Positions 1 through 13,818 of a stretch of DNA of 64,000 nt are shown here, in pieces. Every line of letters begins with the position of its first letter. Position 1 is the first letter of the stretch. The position numbers and the translations under genes were made by a program. Below the pieces are notes generated by a model that worked only from the letters and a program-made list of their open reading frames with translations, was not told the origin of the DNA and ran no database searches. This DNA is from Acanthornis magna (taxonomy: Eukaryota > Chordata > Aves > Passeriformes > Acanthizidae), in NCBI GenBank assembly GCA_036785705.1, contig JAWUZG010000354.1:124001-188000 (forward strand). The letters run 5' to 3'.

Positions 1-368
1 ACTGCTCAGTAATGGAAATAGTTCAAGGAAATACTTCATGAAGCTTACAGCTGACTAAGAAGCTGGAAATCTGTCATTTTGTTTACAGGCACGTAGGCAA
101 TTCTTCCATGTCCTCATTGTAGTGTGAAAGGTCCCGGGTGGAAAGGTAGCTTGTCCTCTGGCTTAGGTTTGCCCCTTCTTTGGTGCAAGTTGCACAACTT
201 CCAAGGTATAGTCACCCTTTGGGTCCTCTGTTGGCAATTACATTGTCCCAGGCTCAAACTGGGAATCTCCCTGCTCAGATTACATTTGTCTTCCTTTCCC
301 AGAGATGTGAGCTGGTTGCTGCTGCCATGACCGAAGGATAATATAGGACGGTAACTGGATCTGGGTGT

Positions 369-465
369 CACGTGGGAAGTTCAGTACATGGTATTTTCTA
401 ACTTCTTCACAGCTGTACTAGGATTTTCCCCCACTTTTGTTGGCTTTTTTTTTAAATGTCACGTG
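369..465. promoter_or_regulatory. pair of GTCACGTGG E-box motifs with a kappaB-like site between
   Basis: Two canonical palindromic E-boxes, both in the context GTCACGTGG, lie at 369-374 and 460-465. A GGATTTTCCC decamer resembling a kappaB site sits between them at 421-430. The first E-box continues as CACGTGGGAA, which also contains an RBPJ-like GTGGGAA. USF, MITF/TFE and MYC-family proteins bind CACGTG. No transcript start or CpG island is visible, so function is inference from motif matching only. Single six-base motifs occur by chance. Confidence 0.15.
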
Positions 466-1719
466 GAGCTGTATTAATTACCAAGGTTTTTTATTATTAT
501 TTTTAAATTTGATGATGCTACTTTATTTTATTGCATCTACTTGACTCTTGTCAAAACCACTTATGAATAACAGCAACATAATTTAGTAGAGGATATCAGC
601 TCAGCTGCTCTATGAAAGCTTTATTTAAAGGGCTTCTCTTTACATGCAGTGAATATTTAATCATTGCCTTTATTTTCTGCTCTCATTTTCAATTCAGTTT
701 TCAATTTAGAGGTTTTAATTATGTAAAAAAGACAAAGATATGCTCTTTTCTTCTCTCTGTTGAATTTTCCTAACACAGTCTAATTTGAATTGAAAACTGA
801 CTTTTACTGTATTCAAGTTGGTTTTAGGGTCCTTCCAGAGTTTCAGAATTTCTATTATATTAAACATTTCTGAATCTAGAAAAGTGCTGGCTCAAACCTT
901 GATGCTGTTAAATTCAATAGACCTTTTGCCAATAACATTCATAAGGCTAGGATTTGCACACTCGGTTTTAGGTAGGTTAGTAAGTTCACAATAATGCAGG
1001 ATTTTTATTGCAAATGATGTCATATTAGTACTCGTGATTACTTAAGGCAGACTTTTTTAAGCCATGGTTAATTTATGGATTACTAGCAAATAAAATGACT
1101 TGCTGTATCAATTTAGGAATTTCAAATTCTGTTAAATGCAGTGTAGGTTTGAAATGTATTTTTAATACCTGTCATCTCCTGTAAGTAATTGGTACAATGT
1201 ATACATAACATTAGTAGTAAAAGGATACTTCAGAATTTTTCTAGTAACTATTTTAAGAGCTGTCTTTTCTCTCTTTTGTTTCATCTAAGGATCAAATTTT
1301 AGTTCCAACTATGATTTTACTGAAAACTCTGTAAGTTGTTAAATCAGTAATATGTGTGGGTTTGGGGTTATTTTCAGAAGTTAGAAGATTAAGTTCCTCT
1401 AGAAGGAGATAAAATGTCTAAATTCACCTAACCTTTTGTTCTGCTGTATGCTAGATCCTAACATCATCAGGTTCACAGTGGCCTTTCATTCAGTCATGAC
1501 CTAGTTCAATGGACAGGTAACAAATCAATAGCCTGAGATAGTAACATTTACTATCTAATTCCTACTACTTCAACAGTGGAATTCCACAGTTATGTCAATT
1601 ATGTTTTGGAAATATCACTGAACTTTGCTTATTTGAACCCATTAATGTGCTGAGACAAGGTTGGGTTTGCTTCAATAACATTGCAGAATGATTTGATGAT
1701 TTCAATACCTTTGTCTTAC

Positions 1720-1745
1720 AAAAAAAGAAAAGAAAAGAAAAAAAA
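1720..1745 (+). repeat. A-rich (GAAAA)n simple repeat
   Basis: A run of A interrupted by regularly spaced G residues (AAAAGAAAAGAAAA pattern), followed by AATAATTG. No retroelement body could be recognised upstream, so it is treated as a simple repeat rather than a tail. Confidence 0.8.
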
Positions 1746-4700
1746 TAATTGTTCAAAGAGTTGTATGAAACAGGTGCCATTGTACAGCCTGCAGCACACT
1801 CCTTGGTTCCTGGATTCTTGTTAAGTGCTGCTGTGGTCTGATGGGAGCAGTTCAGTTTCTATCGCACTGCTGCCATTAAGCCCTTGCTCTCAAGAAAGTT
1901 TTCTCCCACACATAAGTGTGCAGCCTTGAGTGAATAAAGTCCCAAAGAATTGGGATGGCACCTCTACAGCCAAATTAATTTATTTTTACCTGCTCTGGCA
2001 AGGTTGCTCTAGCAAGGTTTAACATGGTGAATACTACGTCTCATAACTGGGCTGTGTGAAAAGTAACATTCCCATCTGTTTGACTACAGCTTGAACTTTG
2101 GAAGATGGACAGTGGTCTTGTCACATGTACGCTTTTCTTCTTCCATGGACTCTAGTGTGATTTTGTCTGGCCCTTTGTGTTAATTTATACTACACTACTC
2201 TCCCTGTTCCTGTATGTTGGTGGGAAGCCATGACTTCATGCTACCTTCACATCCAAGGGACTAATGAAACAGAACACTGCTTACTATTTTTCTGGCATAA
2301 AGGGAAAGCCTAGAATGAGCAGAAATCATAATTTAACTTGTATTAAGTTTCTACATGCATTTTTCATCACCTGAAAAAAATTGTCTTCGCAAACTAACTT
2401 TTTAATGAGAAAGCTTCTAGTGTTGCTGGTAGCAATGATTAAGTATCTAACTACCTATAGCACTTCTTGTTAGTTCATTAAAAGACTAGCCTTCCTAATT
2501 ACATTTGCATGTCTCTCCATAATTTGTACAGACCTCAATAACTAAATGGGTGATAATCCGTCAGCAGAATTGCAAAAGACCTTGATCCTTACATACGCAA
2601 ACCCTCGGGCAGTATTTACAGTTTTCTAATAGTGTGTTGCCTTTCTTACTTGATTTTTAACTGAATAGAAGACACTGTTGATGATATTAGCTTCACAAAT
2701 AGTCTGTTGTGCAATGGATGAAGACACTTTGGGATGGATATAGGCAATCTGTCCCCTTGCTCCCTAGTCATTGCAAAGACAGATCTCATTTCTGGTTTAG
2801 TTATTTGAAACTGTCTGTGTCTTTATTTCACTGATAAGTCATATTAAAAGCTGGAGTGAATGTTATTTTTTTACTCTTTGAAGGCCTGATCTCTTTGTGA
2901 TGCTTGGATGGCCAAAAGATGGTGACTTAAACACAAATTAGGTACCTGCAGCACAATTTCTAATGGTGCAGAGGTGAAGCTGGGGAATTGGTGCTCACCC
3001 TCTGAAGGTCAGAGCACAGATTGACTTGCATGACTGGAGATACTCAGCACTTATAGTGCTGCTTTAAGTATATTCATCTGTTTTCTCTTTTATTTGTTCT
3101 TCTCTTCAGGCAGCTAAAAAACTAAGCCATTCTAATTTAATTTCTTTCCTTCTTAAAAAAATTTTATAATCTGGTCTTCAGCTTTAGTGTAATTTTACCT
3201 CTTCTTTCATACTTACGTGAGTTAAATGCTTTATGTCTCTATTTCATGTGGGAAATGCCTCCAAGGGCATCCACTTACATATAGCAATTTTGGTGCATCA
3301 CCTCCGAATAATTCAGAGAAAACCTATCCATCATTAGATGAAATTTTGCACTCTTATCAGTGCAGTGCTCACTTTCTGATCATCTGAAAAGCTTTCAGAC
3401 TCACCCATGAGTTATACAGCCATCACTGCCCATTTTCTAGCTGAATCCCTGTGTCTACACATGCTCCTGGCTCACCAGCTCTGCTCTTAGTCTCCCCCCA
3501 GAGCAGCACAGGATGATTATATTTCTAACTCATTTGGCTTATCACATTTAAGACTCTACTTGAAGAGCAAGGTCTCCGCTTTACCACTGCATCATTATCT
3601 TCTGAAATATTTTTAAAATGTGCCATTTTAGCCCTATGTTATATGTTCTGTCCTCAGAACAAGGCAGCAAAACTGGAACAGGGAGAAAGGAAAATGCCTG
3701 CTGTGTTTCGAGTTAGTGTTCCTACTGGGACATATCTTTGAGGCAGGGCCATGTGAAGGTAGAGCAAATGGTGCAGGAAGGCACTTTGCTGAGTTGGAAT
3801 GAAATATCACAAGCTGAAACAGTAGTTTCTGACCACCTGCCTGGACAAAGTGATTTCATCTGGGCTGCTATTGGAATTGTCCTTGTGTTGTTTGGCAACT
3901 CTTTGCAGCATCCTCTTTATATTATTTCAGTTTGTGCAGATGTTGTGAATAAAGAGAAACTAGGAGAAAATGAGGAGTATCTTCTCTTCCAGAAAAGCTT
4001 GTTACCTATGGCAAAATCCTCCAAATCATTACTCTTTTACAAAGGGGCAGTCATATGCTGTAAATAATGAACAGTAATGATAAAACATCTGAGAAGACTT
4101 AGATAAGAACATGTATTGAAAAAATGCAATTATTATGGTCTGAGAGTTTTCACAGTGGGCGAAACCATGTACTTTATAATTTCTATGATTTAATTTTTTA
4201 ATCGTGTTTCTTTCAAAGTTAATTTATTCTGATGAAGTGGGATATCTGCTGATTATTTAACATATCCATCTATTTTGTGAGCTTTAGTGTTGCCCTGAGT
4301 TTCATGTTAATTATATAGGACCATCACTATATTTAAAAACCAGTCTTCATTAAAAAAACTAAATCATTAATATATCAGCTGTTAGCTGTACTTAACAGAG
4401 GTCTTCTGCATCTCTCACAGGCTTTATGAATTCTTAGGCTTGCAGTCCTTTCTGCTATTTATGTGTACTGAAGCAACCATATAATTTATCTGGTTTGGAG
4501 CTCCTTTCTTCCAGCATATTCAGAGCTTACCAGTATCACTAATAGGAAAACAGAAAGAGATTCATCCCTTAATTCCTAAACATCTTGATAAATGAGCAAC
4601 AGAACCTGCCAACTAGCTAATATAACATGGTATACAGACCGTGATATTAGGTATAAGAGGTTGATTTGGCCGGAATTTTGAGTATGTCATGTGACTTGTA

Positions 4701-7700
4701 AAGAGATGAAAATAAAAGATATTAAATACATAGCCTGCCTCAGTATTTTCCCCAGCACTCACATGGAAGTGACAACAGAGTTCCTGCTCTTCACTTCAGG
4801 TGTTTTATAAACTTGCCTACCTTCTTGACTGCCACCAGTTGAAATGCTGGTGTGAGGAATTAGGATTGGATGCCTGGGTGATGAGAAAATGAAAAGGATT
4901 GCTCTTCAAATGATTCTGAGGGGATACGCAATAGAGCAGAACCCTTTTTGAAGGATTGGTTCAAAGGAAAACATAGGCTCAAAATAATGAGCTTTTAAAA
5001 ACCTGTCTTACTGCTTGTGGTTCCTCACTGTGCTTCAGATATAATTCATATCAAGGTTTTAGGATTTATCATTACCTAGACTACCCTGACCTCCATCAGT
5101 GCCCCGCCTACAAATACAGATAGTCTTTGTATAAAATGCCTTCATACCCTCAAAGTTCTAGAAATTTCAGTAACATTAAATAAATAATATTAAAGGCAAA
5201 GATTTCTGGCATTACCTAAAATTTTCCCCAATTACTATGAAGAGGAAGAAACTTGTATTTTGGCTTCCTTAATGCAGTAAGTGTTGGTTAAGTTGGATTT
5301 AGCTACTTGACTGTGTCATGATAGATAAAGATTAGAACTGTATAAATAAAATACTAGGCACATGGTTAATATTTTTCTAACTAGAAGGCACAGCTAAAAA
5401 GTTTGGGTTTGTACATGAAACCAACTTAAATAGTCCTGAGTTTTGAAAATGCACCCATTTTCAATTTTTTTTCTTCTTCTCCTTATTTGGTGAGGCTTCC
5501 TTTATTTTTCCAGGGATCAGCTGAGGAACACTGGTGCAATATTCTTCCTTGGCACTGGTGTCCCTTGTTCAGTGACACTGTGTGTCCCATGTGGTCATTC
5601 TCTCCAAGGGCGTTATTGTAACAGTATATTAGAATTTTTTTCCTTCCTAAAATTAGTCTAAGGCATTTCAAATACTTGGTCTTAAGGGCACAGCTGATTC
5701 ATGTGGGAGCTTTTCAAGGGAAAAATGGTAGTAATGTGCCCAGATTCTGTTTTCCTGATGTGGGGAAAGGGCACTGAAAGTATTCTATGCCTTTGAAAAT
5801 GCTTTTTCTTTTGGTCCCCAATTTACTTTGGTTTTTATTGCTTAAATATTGCCCACGAAATATTAGCCAGTTGTAGCGCTTGACTGAATTATGAGTAAGA
5901 TGAGCTAAAAAACATTGTTCTTCCATGTTTCTTTGTGTCATTCAATAGCTCTGATCTGACTTCTGAAATATATTTACACATTTTTCTTGGAGTTTCATGA
6001 CATCATCACATCTGTAGATTTAGGGGTCTGATGCAAATGATGATCTGATTCTGTTAAAATGATCAGTCTGCCAAAACATGAACAACATTTTGTATTCTCT
6101 CCATCTCTTACATGACTGAACAGATTCCAGTATTTTATGTTATGGACTTTGTTTTGAATCACTCTCTTTTGTTGCATGCATGAAGTTTTTTGAAACTTTC
6201 TTCTGATATATCAGTATTGGCAACAGCTGGTCCTCCCTTCCTTAAGCACCCAACACTTTTCACAAACTTTTTGACTCTTAAAAGAGTACTACTTGTGGGT
6301 TTTGTAATCATTTTAGCATCATGGTTTTTTTAGTTAAATGCCCACACAAATAGAAATTAAAGGAATCTTGGGATGATATAAAGTTATTTGGATTAATTAA
6401 TCCCTATCAAAACTTCACTGAGCTATTTACATATGTACTATAGGTCAATATAGACCTCCATTTTATTTCATGTCTTTATGTAAAAACTTCTTTACAGCCT
6501 GGATATTTGCTTCCATGTGCTTTGCCTGTGAGCTCCAATAAGTATGACTCAGAGATGTTGCTTGGACTTTCATTTTTATTTTAAGCATAAAGACTATTGT
6601 AGTTCCAACAGATTATTATTTAAAAGTTGGTTTAAAAATACTAAACAGATAAATATTTAAGAAAACTCCTTTACCATGCAGCCCAATATTTCATAAAATA
6701 TGTATAGTTTTTACTTCTACTCCTGCAGAGAATGTAAGAAATCATCTTATTTTGGTACCAGTATAATGTGTCAGAATAGTTGTGCTTTGTGGTCTAATCA
6801 AAAATATTAGCTGAAATGGGGAGGATGAGGGTCTTTATGGATTGCTATATGGACAGAAGAGATTTTTTGTTCTTTAGTATAAAAGGAATCATCCAGTGAT
6901 TCCATTGAAAATATTTAGTTTGAACACTGATATCGAAATATTGCACTGAAAGATAAACAGATGACTTCAGAATGATGGTAGCAAATGCAATTATGCTTCA
7001 ACCCACAATAATCTTAAGTGAGATATTTTATTAAATGTTAATAACTTTGGGGACTAGACTGGTTTCTTCTTAGGTCTTTCAAATAAGAGTTATTCTGTGC
7101 AACAAGATGCTTGCAATGTAAAGGTGGAATGTGTACCAAGGGATGATTCTGAGGGCTTAAAATCATTTGAGATTTATTAATTTTCTGGAGTTGGGTTGAC
7201 ATGGTTCCATGAATAGGCACAAGGCCTGGAGAGTGGGATTAGGAAGGTTTCCAGAGGCTCTGAACTCATGTCAAGCAAACCTGTCATGCCAAGCAGCTAA
7301 GTCAACTGAATAGGGAAAAGTCTTGGAAGTGCTTTATCAATGCATAATGTTTGTAAATTTTATTCAATTAATTTACAGCTGCAGGGCTCATGAGGCTGAG
7401 ATTAAAGTTTTGTAAAGTTTTGATAAGGAAGCAGCCAAAACCAAACAAAAACATTTGATTAGCTTTGGATGTTTTTTTAACAAGTTGGCAGGGGAACAAA
7501 ATTGCAAGCAAGTATTTCAGAGGAAGGTGTACCCAGTCATGGGAGCTACTGTAGTTGGCTGGATTGGTAGCAGAATGCCTGCCAGGATCCTGCATGAAGT
7601 GCCTGCAGGTATGCTTGACATTTGCTTCTCCCTCTGCCAACAGGTGCCTCGAGGAAAAGCCATGTCCCAGAGAAAAGCCTCTGGAATTTAGTGCTACCAA

Positions 7701-8543
7701 AAGTACTTGCAGATAAACATTGTGCTTTAAATTCCTGTTATTTTTATGACAAGATTAAATAGAATTTACTTCAGACAAAACATGAGTGAGAAAGAAGATA
7801 TGCCAGAAGATGCCCAAGGTGCTAGCATACGAGCTTTACAATTTATTTTTTTTTTTAATTTTAAATTATTGGGACGATCAGGCAAACACTCAACTTCTCC
7901 TAGAGTCCTTTGGATATGACTTGGCAAGATCACAGTCAGGGCTGCCACCCCCTTTCTCTGTTTATTGTGGCTGAGTTAGGAGAAATGGCGTTGCTTGTTG
8001 ATATCTTACTTTTGTCCCTTATGTAAGCCCAAGAGAGATCAGAATTCTGGAACCAAGCTTAACCTGAGCCCTCCCTCTCATATGCAACGCGTCTTGCTGA
8101 GGGAGCAGTTTCTGTTCCTTTTAGTTGTATGCATTCATTACTTCATATTTGCATTACTGAAAAGAGCAGCATTTTTGTTGTTTTCTTACATGCATTGTTA
8201 ATTTTTAGACTTGGGTTCCCATTCATCAATATTGTTTCTTAATAACTGAGTGAATTATCCAGTCAGCTTTTACGCTTCCAGTGATTGTGAAATTTGTATT
8301 TTATTTGCAGCCTTCTCCCAGTATATCTACAAAGGAAAAGGAAATTCCATTAAAATCAAGTTATCACGTGGGAACCCACCTGCTTTTGCTGAAATATTTG
8401 GATTTATTTTGGGGAAATCTAAACAAAATGCTTCAATTTCTGTCAGGTCACAATAAAAGCAAGCAATTCAGTTTGTTAAGAGCATCTTTCAAGGGAGTGA
8501 GTGGTGTAGGCTTGATGCATTGGATTAATTTCTGAAATTACAG

Positions 8544-8593
8544 ATGAGAATCTTCCCTGCACTGCTGCTGTTCTGGAAGAACTTGAAGGCTTT
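8544..8593 (+). CDS. candidate internal exon, 50 nt, unidentified
   Basis: A possible small exon. The intron side ends TTTCTGAAATTACAG and a strong donor GTAAGTG follows directly. In one frame (two bases complete an upstream codon, then sixteen codons ending at phase 0) it reads ENLPCTAAVLEELEGF. A second frame is also open and begins with ATG. The polypyrimidine tract is only moderate. I do not recognise the peptide and found no partner exon that joins it convincingly. Two open frames in 50 bases carry little weight, so chance is a real alternative. Confidence 0.15.
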
Positions 8594-10769
8594 GTAAGTG
8601 TAAATTGTGCCACGCACTATGGTTATTTGACGTTGAACTCATTGTTCATGGTTGGATGCTAAATATGTTTTGCAATGTCATTTCCATAAAAGTTTGAAAA
8701 GAAGCAAGTCTTCCTTTATTAAGTAATGTTTCCTTCATAAATCCTGCTGACATTTTAGGATTGGAGGAAAAAGTGGAGACAAGTAGCTTTCAAATTTCCT
8801 TCTATCTTAGAATAACACTGTGACCAAGTGCCCAGACTTTCTGGTGAGGTTTGCATGCCTTCCACTGAGTTTTTTACACTGGGGCAGCAGGTGAAAGGCA
8901 TCTGGGTTTGTCCTGGGAGAGTTTATAGAAAGTCTTAAAAGGCATTTTATAAAGTTTTACTGAAACTTTTTAAATTTTTTGCGTGGCCCCTACCCAAGTT
9001 CATGATTGTGAAATATAATATAGGGATGAACATTCAATCCAGTCTACCTCTCCAATACAGAGGAGATACTAGAAGTTCATTATTTGAATGCTTTGGCATG
9101 ATTTTTGGTTCTGTGTGCTATTTGCCCGGTTTCATTCTGGTTTTCCATATTTCCTTCTTCAAATGTCTCTGTGGATTGTTCTAATGTAGTTTGGAAGTTG
9201 GCAGAGCATTGTCTTAAACCTGAAAGTTTTGGTATAATGTGACATCCATTGTTTTCCGCTGTCACTAAGAGCAAAGAAATCTTGCTGAGCTGTGAAACTG
9301 CACACTTAAAACCAAGTGCTGCATTTATGTGAAGTTAAACACATTCAATATCAAACTTTGCACAAGATTCAGATTTTTCTGTCCTAACTTTGCATGAAAA
9401 AGATCATCTTTTTCTATCTTAACTTTGCATGAAAGAAATGAAGAAGATTTCTCTGAAGTCTGAAAATATTTGGGTTTGCATTCATTAATGTATGTGTCAG
9501 TATATAGATGACTTCTGCACTTTCAAAACAGGCTCAACTCCTCCCCCCGCAGTTTCTTTAGGGTGTTTAGAATGATCATGGTTTTTATTTCACTGAAGAG
9601 ACAATACATTTCTTAAAAGGTAGCCATGACATATTGACTCCTTAATCACAGCAATAATTATACATGATTTTTCCATGTATCAGGATCAGCCTGTTTATTT
9701 CTGTGTGAGAAAAATAAATTATGTTTCTATATAGGATTCTTAAATGACAGTAGAAGAAAAAAGCAAAGCTCTGCTGGGAATTGCATCTATTATTAAGACT
9801 CTCAGAGCATTAAAAGCATTAGAATAATAACCTGTTACAATAAACCAATGATATAGCTAAGCCCTCTCTTCTTGAAGAGGAGAAGTCTTGATTCATCGTT
9901 CAGGTGTAAATATATGTCACAGAAGTCAGTGATTTGGTAAGATATACAGTGATTCTCTGAAATTAATAAAACTTTAAAACAAAGATATTTAAAGCAGCAA
10001 ATCAGGAACTGAAATGCCAGGAGTCATGGGAAAGATGGACTTGTTCTCCTAAATAGTTGGTCTGGATTTTAATGAGACCATTTTATAGCAGAAACAAAGG
10101 AATATTATATTCATTATGATAAAGATATTATGAGATGAAAAATTTTCTATGCCTACACAGCGTACTTGCTTTCTGATAGCAGCTGTAATTTGTGTGGGTT
10201 CTATGCAGTCAGTCCATTTTTAAGTCTGTTGCATTATTCCCTATATTACAAAATGCCCATATGTTGTTAGCTTCTATTTTAAGGGAATAAAAGTAAAAGC
10301 TGTTTCTGCAAAGTCTAGCGTAGAGACTAGGAAGGTGTTTCTGCTGTTTTAAATCAATTATATTTGTCTATAGCACTCAGCATGGCCTCAAAAATAAAAG
10401 TTGTGAGGAGAGGGAGTAGGTTTCTTCACAACTTATCCTGAGCTATGTGTCCTGGAGAATTTTAATTTAGTTGGAAGAAACTGATCACATGACTGAGGGC
10501 TCTGGGGCTCTCTGATATGCAGTTCCTCTCAGTCTTAGGGGCAGCAACTATTTCAGCAATAGTCTGCCTTTAAATGTTAAGGTCTGAGAGATGCACCCAT
10601 GTTCAAGCAGGTACTATCTTTGTACTGTTGCATTTATCCTTTTGTTGTACTCCCAGTTCCCTGTAGCCTCTGCACTGCTCTTAGGCACTGCTTTTGCCTG
10701 ACTCTGACCCTCCTCCCCTCCAAACACCTGGGAGTATAAAAAAGCCACCATTAGATCCAGCCCACTGTT
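8594..10769. other. non-coding DNA, nothing recognised apart from a short duplication
   Basis: AT-rich unique sequence with no open frame beyond about 64 codons and no recognisable transposon. It contains one short imperfect tandem duplication, listed separately, and several homopolymer runs. Confidence 0.65.
9371..9434 (+). repeat. imperfect tandem duplication, two copies of about 30-34 bp
   Basis: Two adjacent copies, each starting AGAT and ending in the shared core TAACTTTGCATGAAA (9384-9398 and 9420-9434). The second copy carries a four-base insertion and one or two substitutions. It looks like a local slippage duplication. Confidence 0.7.
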
Positions 10770-11073
10770 TGTGTCCGGGGTGTGTTTCTTGTCAGTGCAG
10801 CCAGGGCCACTTCCACTGACAGCCGTGCTTGGAAGAGTTACGGACGGTCAGAAGTGTGGTCTGGCAATGGTTTATTGATAAGAAGGCAATGGGGGTGGAC
10901 AATGGACACTGCTGACATCTTCATTTAGGCATAAGAGCTGCAAGAACATTCTTTGATAGAGGCTGATTTTGAAAACAAACTTGCTCAGTGAGGAGGTGCT
11001 TGGTGAGGCTTCCCATATGAGAAATGTCCATCTTTGGGGTAAACAAGAACATAACAACAAAATAAGCAGTCCA
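10770..11073 (-). mobile_element. possible degraded class II (ERVK-like) LTR
   Basis: Read on the minus strand, this stretch contains a polyadenylation hexamer in the context CAATAAACCATTGCC. That is followed by a comparatively CpG-rich segment ending in CCCCGGACACA, an arrangement like the R/U5 end of avian class II LTRs. If the element ends at 11073, the flanks read ACTGTT (10764-10769) and ACTGCT (11074-11079), a six-base duplication with one mismatch. The proposed U3 start (TGGAC) is atypical and no clear TATA box is visible. The call is tentative and comes from pattern memory plus the near-duplication. Confidence 0.35.
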
Positions 11074-13818
11074 ACTGCTGTTTCAGGAAACTGGTTTATT
11101 GATTACTTATGGCAATTGATACTCTAAATGCAGTTAAATTCTGGTGGGCCAAAAGCAATATTTGAGAAAGCTGATCTTCCCACGATTGACTGACACATGA
11201 CATTGAAGCCTGATCCTTGTTCCTGGTTGACTTACAGCTAAGACTTCACCCTGTTTTGTAGCTTCTGTTTAAAACACATCGAGTTTTTTAATGAGATTTC
11301 AGGAAATTACTGTGTTTTTCAGTCATCCCTTTTACTTTCTTTGGTTTTGTAACTTACTGATAATATACTCTTAAAAAAATAGCTGTCCGCAAATGGTAGA
11401 TAATGTGAGGGAGATGTAGTGGCCTGTAAACTTTCTTCTAGAGAAATTTAACTCTGAGTTCAAGGCAGTCTGATTGCCGAGAAGATAAGCTATGGTCAGT
11501 GGTGTGTTTATGAGTACAGAGATCTTCCTGCTATGGGAGCACTTGACAAGAAACAGAGAAGGCATGTGAAGAGCTAAATATGCAGCAAGACTGTTTATAT
11601 CCTCCTGACTACTTCGCTCCTCTGCCTATGCAGAGATTTCCTAATTTTCTGTCTTTATTCTTCTCCTTGATTTTATGTAGCTTAATCCAGGATTGCTTAG
11701 GGCAATTTGCTCATTATAGTGCAAATGTTTTAGTCTCTCTCTGTTATGAAGCAAGTTCCCTTTACTAAATTATTTTCTCATGTCGGTGCATTCTTTGCCC
11801 TGCCTCAAGTGGGGACTAAAGGAACAGATATACTGCATATCATTTTCATGTCTGCTGCAATATTTCTGTGTTATAGTGCAGAGAAAGACAGTGTTGTAGA
11901 GTAGTAGTTTAAACTTGTCGTAGTTTATCTTGCCAAGAAGAAAACAAATATTAACAAATGCTTTATACTTGTTATTCTGTAAGTTATCCAGATTTGCTGA
12001 CTTCTACCTCAGCATTTCTATTTGTATCCTAACTATCATAATATTTTTGCCTTTTTAAAAAAAATACATCCTGTCTCCCCAGTATGGAATGATTTGCAGT
12101 ACTTCCTCACACATATTAGCTAAAATCCCTGAAAGGCAGCTTGGGATAAGGGTCATCTTTGGTAGTGGCAAAAGGCTGCAGAATTTATCAGCATTCAGTC
12201 AAATGGAAAGGACTTTCAGTTCACTGTGGGAAAGAGAAAAGTGCACAATCTTTGGTGAATCTTCCTGTTACTAACTGATTTTGAAAATATGTTAATTAAT
12301 GTGATGAATTGTTACTCTTTCCATTTAATAGTTCAATTACAAAAGTCTGCTGAGAGCAGAGAGCAAAGCACACAGGTGTTCACCAAGCAGTGTGTGTGTG
12401 GTAGCTCGGCAGAGCCAGGGCTGGCCTGTGCAGGTGCCCACACTGTGCCATCTGAAGTGTGTTTGTCACAGGGATCTCACACCATGTGGAGGGTGTATGC
12501 TGTATGTCCTGCTACTGCTGTCAGCAGCTGGATGACACTTAAAAGGCACAGTCATGGGCATGCCAGAAAGAAAGTTAGATTGGCATTCAAGAGGTTAATT
12601 AGAATAGGAAAGAGCAATTAAAGGGACGTGACGATGTCTTCATAAAACTGTAATTGAGCGCTCTTCATTAAGTAATCTCATTAAATGAGGCAGAGGATTT
12701 GTTGTTGTTGAAATTCTGGACTTGCTATTAAGATTCTCTAATCAGCTTTCTGAAAGGGGAGTTATTACAATACCATAACTTTTGAAACCTTTTATTGTTC
12801 TCAAGATACTGCGAGGTGTGTTTTGTGTGGATGTATTTTCCTTGGCATCAAAATGGAGAACTGGAAATAATAATGTTGCTTGTGTATGAATGTCACGAGT
12901 CCATTATTTTTATTTGCCCCACCTATGAGACAAATGAAGGTTTAGCTCCTAGTTTCAGTAATTGCATCCTTGTATTATGTATATTGTGTGGTAATGTGGC
13001 TGCACATGCAGAATACAAATCAATACCTTAACAGCAAGTAACAGATGGATGGCTCCTGCGAAAGAACTTTGTTGTCCATTTATTGATCACAGTTATGTTA
13101 ACAGAGACATACCATAACTACCAGTGCCAAAATAAACATCAGTTTAAATAGTGGTCCTGTGAGAACAGGATTGTTGCTGGTTTACTTGGTGAGAGCAGTC
13201 TTGTCAACTGCTCGACTGATTCTTAAATTCTCTGAACTTAAACAAAGAGCAGGAATGTTTCAGAGAGATGTTTGTGTTGTATAAAATACCTTAAATATTG
13301 TGAAGAATTAAAGCATTTAAATCACAACAAATAAAACCTCTTATGGAAAAATATTAAGTAAAAAGAGGCACAGTGAAATGCTGCTGATTTAAAACCAACC
13401 AAAAAAGAAGTAATCGTTTTACCTAATGTGATGCTGTTCATATTCCTGCTGTGTATCATTGGCTCAATGATTTCTGTTGGTTTTCTTTTCTACCTCTGGA
13501 TATAAGACCCACAGAACTGCAGGGGCACATGGAGAAAGGACAGCAAAACTCAGTCTGCATCAAATATTTCTGTTGTAGAAAGTAAGCAAAATGAAAGCAG
13601 ATGGAAAAGCTCCATATCACTCTAAGTCCCTTACCATGACCCTCGATACTGTGTGCTGCAGCGGTAAACGCCCACACAGTGATTCGGTTACTAATTATTT
13701 TTGAAGTTATTGATGTCCTTCCAAAATCTTCTAAAGTGATTTACATGTGTGAGTGTGTGACATACATTTCATGGATATGTTTGTGCTCTTGTTTGTCTCG
13801 CTCTCTGTTTTGCACTGT
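11074..13818. other. non-coding DNA with an AT-rich homeodomain-motif cluster
   Basis: No gene or transposon recognised. The longest frames are about 110 codons with no domain. The segment around 12590-12700 is dense in TAAT-type cores (GGTTAATTAG, CAATTAAAG, GTAATTGAG, CATTAAATGAG), which could mark a conserved enhancer but is equally expected in AT-rich DNA. Confidence 0.6.

Larger units (their letters stand above)
1..8543. other. AT-rich non-coding DNA, no gene recognised
   Basis: Read on both strands, this stretch shows only short open frames. The longest is about 109 codons near 3738-4067, with no recognisable domain and unremarkable composition. I saw no retroelement ends, tRNA or rRNA. 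Content worth noting is limited to an A-rich GAAAA tract (1720-1745), two CACGTG motifs near the left edge, a third CACGTG at 8365-8370, and scattered T- and A-runs. It is best described as intergenic or intronic unique sequence. Confidence 0.7.
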
